Positions 49,799 to 60,538 of a stretch of 64,000 nucleotides of DNA are shown here, piece by piece. Each line of letters opens with the position of its first letter. Position 1 is the stretch's first letter. The position numbers were made by a program, and so were the translations under genes. The notes beneath the pieces are model-generated. The model did no database searches. It was not told where the DNA came from and was given only the letters and a program-made list of their open reading frames with translations. This DNA is from Troglohyphantes excavatus (Eukaryota > Arthropoda > Arachnida > Araneae > Linyphiidae), in contig OZ010676.1 in the NCBI GenBank assembly GCA_963932185.1, positions 49,069,663 to 49,133,662 of the forward strand. The letters run 5' to 3'.

Positions 49799-50252
49799 AA
49801 CTAAAAGTAGTAATTACTATTTTTTTTAAATGAAGATTTTAAAATGTAAGATTGTTCTATATTTATTTTATTCATTGTACTGTCTTGCTTAATTTTGTTA
49901 CATTATACTTGTTTAAAAAATATTAATATATTGAAATTAATTTGCTTTTTTCAATGTCGATTTCATAATTTGGACCATTTAGCTAACAAAATTGGGACAA
50001 GCTTACTTTATTTTCATTCTTTTAAAAAAACTAAAAGTAGTAATTACTATTTTTTTAAATTAAGATTTTAAAATGTAAGATAGGTTTATATTTATTTTAT
50101 TCATTGTATTGCTTAATTTTGTTACATTATACTTGTTAAAAAAATATTAATAGATTAAAATAAATTTAATTTTTTCGATGTCGATTTCATAATTTGAACC
50201 ATTTAGCTAAAAAAATTGGGACGGGCTTACTTTATTTTCATTCTTTTAAAAA
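49799..50252 (+). repeat. ~229 bp tandem duplication
   Basis: The block starting AAACTAAAAGTAGTAATTAC at 49799 is repeated from about 50028 through TTTATTTTCATTCTTTTAAA at about 50252. The copies differ by scattered substitutions and a few 1-6 base indels. Confidence 0.92.
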
Positions 50253-50572
50253 TAACGTTAACAAATATTTTCAAGAAATGTGATTCATTAAACCAGTTTC
50301 ACTACTTTCTGTGTTTGAAACGAAGTTTTATCTGGTATTTAAAATAAAATATATTTCTCCTTCTTTGTTTTGAGTTAGTTTTTTTTTATTTATTTTTTTA
50401 CGATATTATCTCCTCTTTCTTAGATTATTAGAACACGTCATTTGTTTTTCAATTTACGATAAATTTATTCCAACTTACAATTTACGTAGTTGCTTGCAGC
50501 GATGCAACAACATTGCACAATCAGTCATGATCATTTCAATTTTGAGTAATTGGAATGATATTGCTTATGACA

Positions 50573-50632
50573 CGTGTGTGTGTGAGTGTGTGTGTGCGTG
50601 TATGCGTATGTGTGTGTGCGTATGCGTATATG
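50573..50632. repeat. (TG)n-rich microsatellite
   Basis: Imperfect GTGTGTG/GTATGC repeats, grading into TATATGTATTTA repeats to about 50668. They produce spurious cysteine/valine-rich and histidine/threonine-rich ORFs on the two strands. Confidence 0.93.
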
Positions 50633-50676
50633 GTATATATGTATTTATTTGTATATATGTATTTATAATTACAGTA

Positions 50677-50952
50677 CAGTACAACTCCAATAATCCGGAT
50701 CAAACAAAGCAAATAGCCAATTATTCGGATCGTTTTGAGAAAAAAAAAGAAAGAAGCAAAATCCACATTTTAAAAGTTTCTTATTGGTGAATGATATTGT
50801 TTTTAATAGTCATTAAATTACATAATATACTAAAGCAAAGTTCGTTTTTTTATTAAGAAATAATCTTTTTACGTGAATTATCCAATTATCAGGATATTTG
50901 ATTATCCGAATGGAATCTGACCCCAATTAGCCGGTTAATTGGAGTTCTACAG
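50677..50952 (+). mobile_element. pogo/Tigger-like MITE, copy 3 (276 bp)
   Basis: Starts CAGTACAACTCCAATAATCC next to TA (50675-50676). The right end GGAGTTCTACAG is altered from the expected terminus but is also next to TA. Shares the internal CAAACAAAGC, TTATTGGTGAATGATATTGT and GTGAATTATCCAATTATC blocks with copy 2. Confidence 0.8.
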
Positions 50953-53414
50953 TACTACAAAAGTCATACTGATAATAATACAGATAGCATGTGTCTCTTT
51001 ATTTACTATACGGAAAGCAATAATCCTATTTCGATGAAACTTGATATAATTATAGTTCTTACCCAGAAAAGGGTTTTTACATATAGATTTTATATCTTAA
51101 TTAGAATATGATTTATAATTATAAAAATGTTTTTCCTACAAATGGCTTCTTATAAAAACATTTTCCTACAAATGTCTTCTTATAAAAACATTTTTTAGTA
51201 CACACATTTCTTGGGTTGTCGCGAAAATAACTTTTGACTGTCTGTACCGGTTTTGATAATTTATTTTAAATGACAGAAACGATAATATGTAAAAACCGGT
51301 AGATTTTTCATGTAAGCTATAAAGTTTTTCCAAGAAAAATTAAAAATTTTAAAACCATTAATGTAATGTAATTATTTTTTTTATAATCACAGCATAGACC
51401 TATTTGTTTCTATGGTGAGACATTTTCATTTCCCCCATGGAAAGAACGGGTATTTCTCTATTTGTACTTATATTGTGATAAAAAGCAAATGCTATGACAT
51501 TTAATAATATACAACGAATTTATATAGGAGCCATTATGAATAGATAAGAGAAAAGTTTTATTTGAAAAATAAATGTCTTTAAACTAAAACAATGGCACAA
51601 TAAAATTTATATTGTGATTGATAAACGAATTTCCCACTGCCAGTATGCTTGTATGTTATGAAAGAATTATATGTAAATTAAAATATTTATATGGCTGTTT
51701 TCAATGAAATTTAGAAAATAAAAATATACAATTTTTCATTACAACCCAATATTTTTGTTATGCATGAAGAGATTTTTTTATTCAGATATTTTATTTCTGT
51801 ATTTTTTTTTATTTCAAAATAAATAAAAACTTTATTTGAAAAATTTCATAAGTGTTTTTTCCTTCACAAAATTAAACTTTAAAAGTTTTACATTATTCAT
51901 GCACTTTTTAGGAACAATTTAATAAGACCCAATGAAACAGAAATTGTTTCTTATATACTTTAAATTTTACTTTGAATCCTGAGAAAAAACATATTCTCAA
52001 TGTTTCACTATATGCACTATATATCACTTTAACATGCATAAAACGTTTGCTTTCAAAAAGATCAATTCTACTTATGAAAAATATAAAAGGTTTATGAATA
52101 GTCTTTCAACCAAGTTTCATGCTGTTTAGTAAAACACACACAAAAACAATAAATTTATTAAGATATTTAAATTCTAATGAATCTCTTAATAAATAGGTCA
52201 ACTTAAAATGCACCGTACATCAATAAAATAATCATTTATATCCGTTGCACAATATTTCGTTAAAAAAATTACGGATACAAATCTACAAAATTTAATTAAT
52301 CACACCATAAATATTTGCTATCAAGTTGATGTTTAGAAATGCAACAATGTTGCAAAAATTCGTTTCAAGGTTCTAAAGAAATATAAAAAATAAAAAAAAT
52401 TCGAACATATGCTTTTTAGATTATAACAATTAACAAAAGAATAAATGCAATTTATAATATACTAACTATTCCAAATATTTACACATCTAATAAGTTATAT
52501 AGAGAGGAAAGTAAAGCAAACCCTATTAAACTTATACATTAAGACGAATATTTATATGTTCGTATTCATATGTATTGACTATTGAAAATGAATATAATCA
52601 TTATTTAAAAAAAAAATTTAGTTGGAAATTCTCATACTCCAACCACAACTTTTTTAATAAACTACTAAAATTAAATTAAACACTAGTACTAACTGCAATT
52701 AATTTATTTATTTTGATTAAACACAATTTATACACTTTACTACGATAGTCGTAGAAAAAAACCGTCCACACAACACAAATACAAAAGAAATAGAATTCAT
52801 TCGTTTATACATTGTAATAATTTAAACTATTATTGCATAAATTAATCATTTCAATTTCCTTTTACGTTTATCGAAAAATTAATATTAATATTCGATAAAT
52901 AAATTTCTACTGTGTATAATAATATAAAAATTCAATACCAACATAATAAAGTAATTTTTATTCAAATTTGTGGCAAGCAATCATGTATATTTATAATAAA
53001 TTACATTTGAATATTTTTACATATCCCAGCAAACTCTTTTACAAAATGCGTAAATTATATAAATATATAGACTACATTTTTACGTTAAAACCATTGTCAT
53101 TTAGATAATAAACATGAATTCCTGTTTTTTACTTTGTCAAATTATCAGTTTTTTGGATGAAAATAATTAAAATCAATTGAATTGCATTATTTTAACTTTT
53201 CAGAACTTCCATAGAAAATAATGAATTTATGTTAAAAATATCGATATAAATGAACTGCCGCTGTTTTTATAGATGGTATTTATTAGTTTCTTAAATGAAC
53301 CATTTTTTCAAAAATTACATTTTATTTTGTAATTTAATTAATTTATTCAATTCTGATAATCTAAACTAATAAAAACATAAAATAACTTTTTGCATTCAAT
53401 TTCCATTTTAAGTA
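50953..53414. other. gene-free AT-rich stretch with a 33 bp repeat
   Basis: Contains a 33 bp unit (CTACAAATGKCTTCTTATAA AAACATTTTTC-like) repeated about 2.4 times at 51120-51198. Otherwise no element or gene is supported. Confidence 0.55.
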
Positions 53415-53720
53415 CAGTAGAACTCTAATTATCCGGATCAATTGGCACGAGATCCCATCCAGATAATCAAATATCCGAATAATTGGATAATTCACAAAAA
53501 AAATGATTTCTTAGTAAATAAAAACGAAGTTTGCTTTAGTATGCAATGTAATTTGAGAACTATTAAAAACAACATCATTCATCGATAAGAAACTTTTTAA
53601 ATGTATATTTTACTGGTATCTTTTTTTTTCTTAAAGCGATCCGGATCCGGGATCCGGATAATTGGTAATCCACTGTGTTTGATTCAATTAACTGGAGTTC
53701 GGATAATTAGATCTCTACTG
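53415..53720 (-). mobile_element. pogo/Tigger-like MITE, copy 4, reverse orientation (306 bp)
   Basis: CAGTAGAACTCTAATTATCC at the left and GATAATTAGATCTCTACTG at the right, TA on both sides. The internal blocks (GGATAATTCAC, ATCATTCATCGATAAGAAAC, AATCCACTGTGTTTGATTCA) are the reverse complement of those in copies 1-3. Confidence 0.82.
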
Positions 53721-53722
53721 TA

Positions 53723-56255
53723 TTAAGTTTAAAAGGAGTTATTAGTATTAAAATACGTTTAACAAAGAATATTTAATTTTAAATAAAATACATTTATATT
53801 AAATACTCTAAAACAGTTTTAAAATATTTCAAGTTTAAGACTATCTTTTAAACGTTATATAGGCTTTGTGATATAGTAGTACGAGGTGTTTTAACTTTTA
53901 TATTACAGCCAATTATATTAAAGTAGGTATATTTAACATAGCACTGAAAGATAGTTTGAAAAATTAAATAAAAGTGTATCTTTAAAAAACATTTTTATAT
54001 ATATGTAAGCCGAAATAAAATATTCGGCCAAATTTTAAATAAAGTTCCTTCGTCATTATCAATTTATTCAATCTTTTATCAGTTATTGTACCATGCTTTC
54101 CCACTTTTACTTGATAAAATAAATTTAGAGTTTTGCTCTTTAACTTTGTGTAGGCCATTAAACTGAAAGAGAAAATGTATGTCAAAGAGCTTAAAAGTTC
54201 CAGAACATTTCCACTAAAACTGAAATTTCCACCTTTCAATGTTTCTAGGTTATTTATGACTTGACTTTTATGATAAGTTTCCCTTTTGAACTGTTAAATA
54301 CGAAAATATATAGCAGCAATAAAACTCGATTGCAGTTCAACCCAAAGTATACATTTCCGCCATGTTTAGTGACTGCGTTTAAAATGATGTTTTTAGTTTA
54401 TGTAAATTTTTAAATGATTATATAACAAAATTCTATTTTTAATACGATTTTTTGATAAATATAATATTAAAATCACAATTTTTGCTTAATTTTCGAGTTG
54501 TTAGCAAACTCACGAAATTGTAAAGTTTTTCCCATGTCAGAGAGTCTAAATTAAATTTTAAATAAATTGATTTACATTTTTGAATTTTTTTATAGACATG
54601 ATTTTTACATTTAACAGAAATGCAATGTATTTGAAACATTGCTATTGTTTTACGATTTATGATACAGCATTCGTAAAATAGAGTATATTTACGAATTTAA
54701 AAATTAGTTGTATTGGGAATATAAATAGGTTTCATGTACTAAAATCCTAACATTTGACATTAATTTTAAAATAATATTTTGAAATTCAACGAAATACGAA
54801 TTAAAAAGAAATCAGAATTTGATAAATTATTCAAAAGTAAACTTTACTAAACATCTCCTTAATTTCCCATACTTATTTTAAATATCATAATGTTACAATG
54901 AAGTTGGAAAACGCCTTTCAAAGGAATTTCAGTCTTCCAAAATTGTCGGTTTAAATGTGAAATCCTGTGTGTGTAAATAAACGTTATTTTTATCATTAAA
55001 ACCGCTTCTTTTTTTCAAAAAAAATAAACTTTAATTTAAATACAAATTATTTATATAGTACGCAAATTTCAGTTGTAAAATGTTGTTTTCTAAATTCAGA
55101 TAGTTAGAAATTTAAAAAAAAATAATAATTTTAATCCAAAAAGTGGAGTGATTCTTTTATGGGTATTTAAAGTTCATTTATATTATTATTATTATCATCT
55201 TAGATAATTATGAGAGTAAATTTTTTGGATTCTAGAACAAATTTTGAAAATAAAAATAGTCTAAAGCTGAACATTATGCATCTAATTATCAAGAAACAGT
55301 ATATTTACAAACACAACTCTACTTACGTTTTCAATAAACAAACTCCAATTTATTTAAAAAAATGATTTATTAATATATTCCATTATTCAAAAAATTAAAC
55401 TGTGCTAATGAATTTTTCAAAACACACTAAAGATTTTACGCAGAAAAATTGAGAAGTACTGCAGGTTTTTTTTTTAGATTAAAGGATGCTGTGAGTATTC
55501 TAAAAAAAATCTCTGCAGTTTTACACAACGTTTTCTTTTGCTAAATTTATTAGCCTGGGCAGTCAGTGGCGGCTTTTGAGCATAAAAAGTGAGCGGGCCG
55601 AATTGCAAGAGTATTCAACATAACCGTGTAATACAATAATTAATATGAATGTACTATGGTAAAAATTAAAAACATTTCTCGTAAATATCCAAACATAAAT
55701 AAAACTGAGAATTAATCCAAATTCAAAAAAATAATTAAATATAAAGACAATAAGTATTAGTTAACCTAACGTTTAATTGGCAATAATAGACAACGTATAA
55801 AAATTTGGGTAAGAGATTAGAAAAAAAATAATTCTATCTAGTAAAAAAATTATTTGAATAAAAATCGACATGTTCTACTCCCCCCTAAATTATGTATAAA
55901 AATAATTCAAAATTAGTGATGCCAGGGTCCAAAAAAGTGGCGAGTTCAAAGCCCCATTTGGATCCATACACAAGACTGTAAACACGGCATATTTAACTTT
56001 AAAAAAAATAATGCATTAGTTAAATTTAAAGTTGAAAGTCGCAATGACAATGCCACTTTATTATCTATTATGATAATAAATGCAAAAAATTGTTTCTTAT
56101 TTTTTTAATTTCTTTGATTTTATCGTAAACGAAGCGAATAATTAAAATCGAAACTAATATACAAACATCACGTTTAAACCGAAATGTACTCCAAAAATCC
56201 CAACAAATCCCGAACATCATCAAACTTTTCTCCCTATAAATTTAAATCCACTCAC
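53723..56255. other. gene-free stretch, possibly the start of a long first intron
   Basis: No ORF of coding quality. If the exon at 56256-56304 is real, this is intron sequence directly downstream of its splice donor on the minus strand. Confidence 0.4.
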
Positions 56256-56304
56256 CAATAATAGTGGAGAGTAGCAGCAAAAAAGCTCCCGGACCAACAT
56301 CCAT
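56256..56304 (-). CDS. candidate first coding exon with signal peptide, partial gene
   Basis: On the minus strand an ATG at 56304-56302 opens 16 codons, MDVGPGAFLLLLSTII, plus one base, and runs directly into GTGAGTGG, an excellent eukaryotic 5' splice site (intron GT at 56255-56254, phase 1). The hydrophobic AFLLLLSTII core after a short polar start is what an N-terminal signal peptide looks like, so the product would enter the secretory pathway. An in-frame stop lies about 23 codons upstream, and two short upstream ORFs precede the ATG. The exon sits in a GC-rich block (56260-56560) unique in the window. No downstream exon is identified. The family cannot be told from 16 residues; secreted or cell-surface proteins with a split signal peptide are common. 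Chance juxtaposition remains possible. Confidence 0.5.
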
Positions 56305-56560
56305 GCAGAAACCGGGTTTCACCTGTTTCTTAACACTTGACAACTCGTAGCGCCCCACACAGAGTCAGACTCAGTAGTGAGCTCTGGCAGCTTGGTGTTG
56401 TCTTCCCGGCATGGCTCTTTCACCGACTGAGGAACCACGTGCTGTTCGCCGAGTTTGGGGCGGCCACAGAGGGCGCGCAACTTTAGGAGGGGGATGGTCG
56501 AGTAGGAGGGGGATATAAATCAGCAGGGCCCGACAGGAGATCCATGCTAGTAAAACTTTC
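56305..56560 (-). promoter_or_regulatory. candidate promoter and 5' UTR, GC-rich
   Basis: This is the most GC-rich non-transposon block in the window, immediately upstream (on the minus strand) of the candidate first exon. It contains a 13-codon upstream ORF (56412-56371), a second upstream ATG near 56540, an initiator-like TCAGTC on the minus strand near 56430, and an A/T box at 56514-56520 that reads TATAAAT on the plus strand (ATTTATA on the minus). The core AGAGGGCGC (56468-56476, plus strand) matches the CTCF core consensus AGRKGGCGC. Promoter function, direction and start site are inferred only. Confidence 0.42.
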
Positions 56561-57702
56561 GTTATCGTGTATGTAAAATAAATGCAAAAGGTTATTGTAA
56601 GCGGGATTAAGATATCGTATTGCGCATGCTTGATTTTGGATAAATTAAATTAAATTATTAGATAGGAAATATGTACTAATTAGATTCAATTATTTTTTGA
56701 AAACTACACTGTTAAAAATAGGTACTCAAAAATAAGTAAAATGTACTCTTTTTTGAGTTCATTGGATGCTTATCATGGCTCCAAATAAATAAGTTTCATT
56801 TTTGAAAAAAACAAGTAATCATATTGAGTAGAATGTGTAAAAAGAGAAGTTTATGGCCTACATAGGCTGCGTTCCTAAATCTCTTTCAATAAATATCATC
56901 AATTACAACCAAGACTTGCCGACAATCGAACCCTTATTCTCAGGCACCGCAGTCCAGTGCCTTATCCATTGTACTAAGAGGGCGACCTGAAGAAGTTATA
57001 AACAGAAGAAATGTAAAAAAAAAGTGTGCCAAAAGAATGGGAAGTAAGGTGATTGAGTTGCAATTACTTATTTTCCATTTAAGCAATCGACATCAAATAA
57101 TGTGGGAAACCATCTTCTGAACAACTATTTTAAGTTTGTCATGTCGCTTTATTAAGATGGCTTGAACAGAAGCTGAGATTAGCAATATTAAATCACACTG
57201 CTCAGTTTTGAGAAAGTACGATTTTTTAAACTTGAGTACGTCATCGCTCATTTACGATCCAATTGTACTCAAAGAAAAACGAGTATGCTCAAGTACTCAT
57301 TTTAAAGTACCTTTTTTTTTACAGTGCAGCAACAATGTATCTCCGTTCTTTGCAATTCATTAATTAAATTAAAGTATCATAGTAATAAAAACGAACATGC
57401 TCTAATTTCATGGAAAAAGACCTAATAATATGTTGTTTTGGCATTTTTTGTGTTTGTTTCATAGAAAAAAAATTTCGATTTTCCTGTAAACTCTTTGTGT
57501 TGTTACAACCATAAATAGCTCTCTTTCATTAAAATAGTTATCAAAATAAGTGACCACTCTAAAAAAGGAGTAAAACCATTATGTATGATATGTCAGTTTT
57601 CGATTAGTACGCTCTCAAATAAACCTATAATAAAATTAATTAAAATATTACCGACCTTATAACTCTCTCTACAATTTCACAATTTACAATATACATCCTT
57701 TA
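56561..57702. other. gene-free stretch upstream of the candidate promoter
   Basis: No ORF of note. It contains the tRNA-like relic at 56918-56985. Confidence 0.45.
56918..56985 (-). pseudogene. tRNA-like sequence (SINE head or tRNA pseudogene)
   Basis: Read on the minus strand, TTAGTACAATGGATAAGGCA looks like a tRNA D-arm/A box and AAGGGTTCGATTGTC like the T-arm/B box, at normal tRNA spacing within 68 bases. A GGCAC...GTGCC stem lies at the anticodon-arm position, but the loop is 9 rather than 7 bases and the acceptor and T stems pair poorly. I therefore read it as a tRNA-derived SINE promoter or decayed tRNA gene, not a working tRNA. Confidence 0.55.
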
Positions 57703-58020
57703 TCATTTATTATTGTGGCCAGTGATGCATAAGGCTTTCAGTCTAGATTTCCAGCGTTTCCTATCACCTGCAGCATCCAGCTCTTACCAGCTCGCCCATC
57801 CAGCCTCGTTTCTCTCGCCTTCCATCATTCTGCTCCATGTTAGACAGGGAAGGACCCCGTCGGCGGGCGCCCTACTGAGGGCAACATTTTGGATTTCATT
57901 TGTATTCATTCTCAGAATATGGTCAATAAAGTGCAATTTTCTGATTTTTGTTTCTTCGTCAATTGATCTTAATTTACAGTATGCATTACTTATACAAAAA
58001 TAAGAGCATTTATAGGACAA
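57703..58020 (-). pseudogene. decayed 3' end of a LINE ORF2
   Basis: The minus-strand frame from 58020 reads KLHFIDHILRMNTNEI, then TWSRMMEGERNEAGWASW, then an in-frame TAA at 57786-57784, then continues in the same frame as ELDAAGDRKRWKSRLKALC to a TGA at 57705-57703. The order H-x-x-R-M, TW-R--E-ER---GW-SW, AA-DR--W---L-ALC matches the C-terminal tail found after the reverse transcriptase in many arthropod non-LTR retrotransposons. No RT domain is attached and a stop interrupts the tail, so this is a truncated, dead fragment. It is less AT-rich than its surroundings, in line with coding origin. This assignment rests on motif memory rather than alignment. Confidence 0.65.
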
Positions 58021-59825
58021 ATATAAGATATAAATACATTTTTAACATTCTAAAATATCATAGTTGTACGACAGTTTTAATTATTGTAATATCTTAGTTT
58101 TATTTATTCAATATTAATGTTATTTAATGTATTGACATATACTTACTTATTTACAATCTTAAAACAACTAAAGTTACTTAACTCTACTTATTATGCAAAC
58201 TTAATCCTACTTATTGCACTAACGTAATCCCGCTAAAGAAAAAGTTTGTATACCTACTTAATTATTTGAAACACAGCGGAATTTTTTACTTAATTTTTAC
58301 GTGAGAGTATTATCAATTAGGTTCATTTTTTTCATCTCTTGAAACAAAATATATCAGTGAGCAGAGCTAACTTTTATGCATAATTGAAAATAAATGAGGG
58401 GATTTTGTTTTCTTTACTAATTTTTTTTAAAATTACACGGGATAAAGTTGTTTTTTATTCGCAAGCGAAATCATATATGGAATATCTAATAAACTTTATT
58501 TTGTAATTGCAGCGGTTATATACATGATGTGCTGCTTATAGTTATTACCTAATATTTTATTAACAAAAATTATAAACGAAGCAAACTTCCCATGACATTT
58601 TGTACAGTAATAGAAAAGGTTGTCACCAAGCGTTTCCATACAAGATAATCAAAATTTTATATTTTGTTTAAAAAAATTCCTTCAAAAAAACACTTTTCAA
58701 CTGTCACATACTGGACAATAAAATAATATCCTCTATTCAAAACAAATATTTTTTTTTAAATCGTGTTAAGCTTCAAACAGTCATTTTTTTATATTTATTT
58801 ACTTTAAATATGCTAATGACTGCTTATAGTTGCTTAAAATACTTCGCACTATAACTACACAGTGCTATTGACGACGCATTTCGGGGTCTATTCGGAAAGT
58901 AATAATACCTCTTTTTTTAAACAATTGTCAGATAACGAGGACAACACCTGAGCTGGAACTCCGCGCACCAGGCATAGGTGTGACGACGTTTGAACTATGA
59001 CAGATTTAACGTGCACCAGTCTCCTATACCAGGAGTATATGTTTAGGAAACACAACTAACAACCCTCCGATAATGAAACTGTTACTCTATTAATACTTGT
59101 AGAATATGGAATTGAATGCTCTTACGTACGACAGCCAGTATTCTTGTCTAAAGCATCACAACTCTATCGACCCATTTATAATGGATGTATGGTTTGTGCA
59201 AACAGTTTCTAATTTAGTCATTACCTGCAGATGATTGCTCCAGTGATTGATTCAATTTCAGCATACAGTACTTAGAGCAGTCTGTAGTTGTGCGTTAACT
59301 TCGCAAATGAACTAAATATATACGAAGATGCATGCGCATGTACCAGTAATAATATATATAATGAGGATGAATTCCAAATTACTGTACATAAATATCTAAT
59401 TATAAAAAAATTATCTTTTTAAATACGTCCGAGTGCTTGTATTGGATTAAATGCTTCTGCATTACCATTCAAACCAGATTTATATAATAAATTTTAATTA
59501 TATAATAATGAAAACTATACAGAAAACAGTTCATGATATACTTTCATGTATTTTCCAAAATTCCTTAAATCAAAACATACTACCTCTTTCCTAAATCCCT
59601 AGCTTTACTAAGAATATTGATATTAAAAATTAAAATTGCAATGAAAAACTGTAGAATATGAAAGAAATATTAAATCCTTATTTTTCCACTAAGAAATTCA
59701 AATTATAATTTAGCATAAACTACGGGTTTTGACTTGGACAATTTTAGCAACCCATCATATATTTATAGTATCATTATTTATGGATAGATATCTATTTTGC
59801 CATATTTACAGAGTTCAAATGTTAA
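58021..59825. other. gene-free stretch with dispersed repeat copy B
   Basis: No gene supported. The segment at about 58925-59030 (ATAACGAGGACAACACCTGA, GTTTGAACTATGACAGATTT, AACGTGCACCAG) is related to 38060-38165 and represents a second fragment of the same interspersed family. Confidence 0.5.
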
Positions 59826-60534
59826 GGGGGTCCAATACCCAAAATTCGCAAAAAAAAATCATTTTTTTTTTATATTTAAAAAATAATATTCAAACTTATC
59901 TTAATAACTCACAAAAAACTGCTTCAAAAAATTCCTATTACTTTTTTAGTTATGAATGTTTTAATGATGTGTTCCTATAACATAGTTGTATCATATGTAA
60001 ACTTTAAAAGCAAATATCTCTGTTCGTGGTTTTGAAATTTAATGAACACTAAAAATGCTAAGGCCTTTTTACTATTATACTTAAAATCATAATTTTTATG
60101 TGTATAACAAGATAAATATATTTTAAATAGATGTATGCATTCAGATTTCCTATTTTTACCATAATGTGTTTTTTAAAACCACTTAAAATGGAAATTTATT
60201 TATTTTCGTCAATTTTTTTTCCAAAATTTCTAATATATTTTATTTTTTTTAAAGTGATGTATCTGAATCAAAATTTGAATGCATACATCTATTTACATAT
60301 TATTCAAGATCTTAAATAAAAAAAATTGCTTCAAAATATTGAAAAACAAAAAAGGAGTAGGAATTTTAAAATTGTTAAAAAATTTACTAAAATTTTAATT
60401 TAAAAATAAATGTGCAATTTAAAAAAAAATTGAGCGTCTTAAAATGGTTTTTTATGCATATTTAGAAAGAGAAAAAAAATTGGATTGTACAAGTATAAAA
60501 ATAAAGAAAAAAATGTCGAAGGTATCGGACCCCC
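59826..60534. mobile_element. TTAA-flanked inverted-repeat element, smaller copy (709 bp)
   Basis: The left end reads TTAA then GGGGGTCCAATACCC; the right end reads GGTATCGGACCCCC then TTAA (TTAA at 59822-59825 and 60535-60538). The termini are inverted repeats of each other and resemble those of 12021-13576, so both belong to one family. The interior is strongly AT-rich. Its ORFs (for example 59729-59980 and 60131-60319) have no transposase features. Confidence 0.78.
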
Positions 60535-60538
60535 TTAA

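Noticed and set aside
50494..50790. Overlapping ORFs on both strands, Cys/Val-rich and His/Thr-rich
   Set aside because: They are translations of the (TG)n microsatellite and part of a MITE.
53880..53895. ACGAGGTGT resembling the mariner terminus
   Set aside because: Similarity stops after nine bases and no partner end is present.
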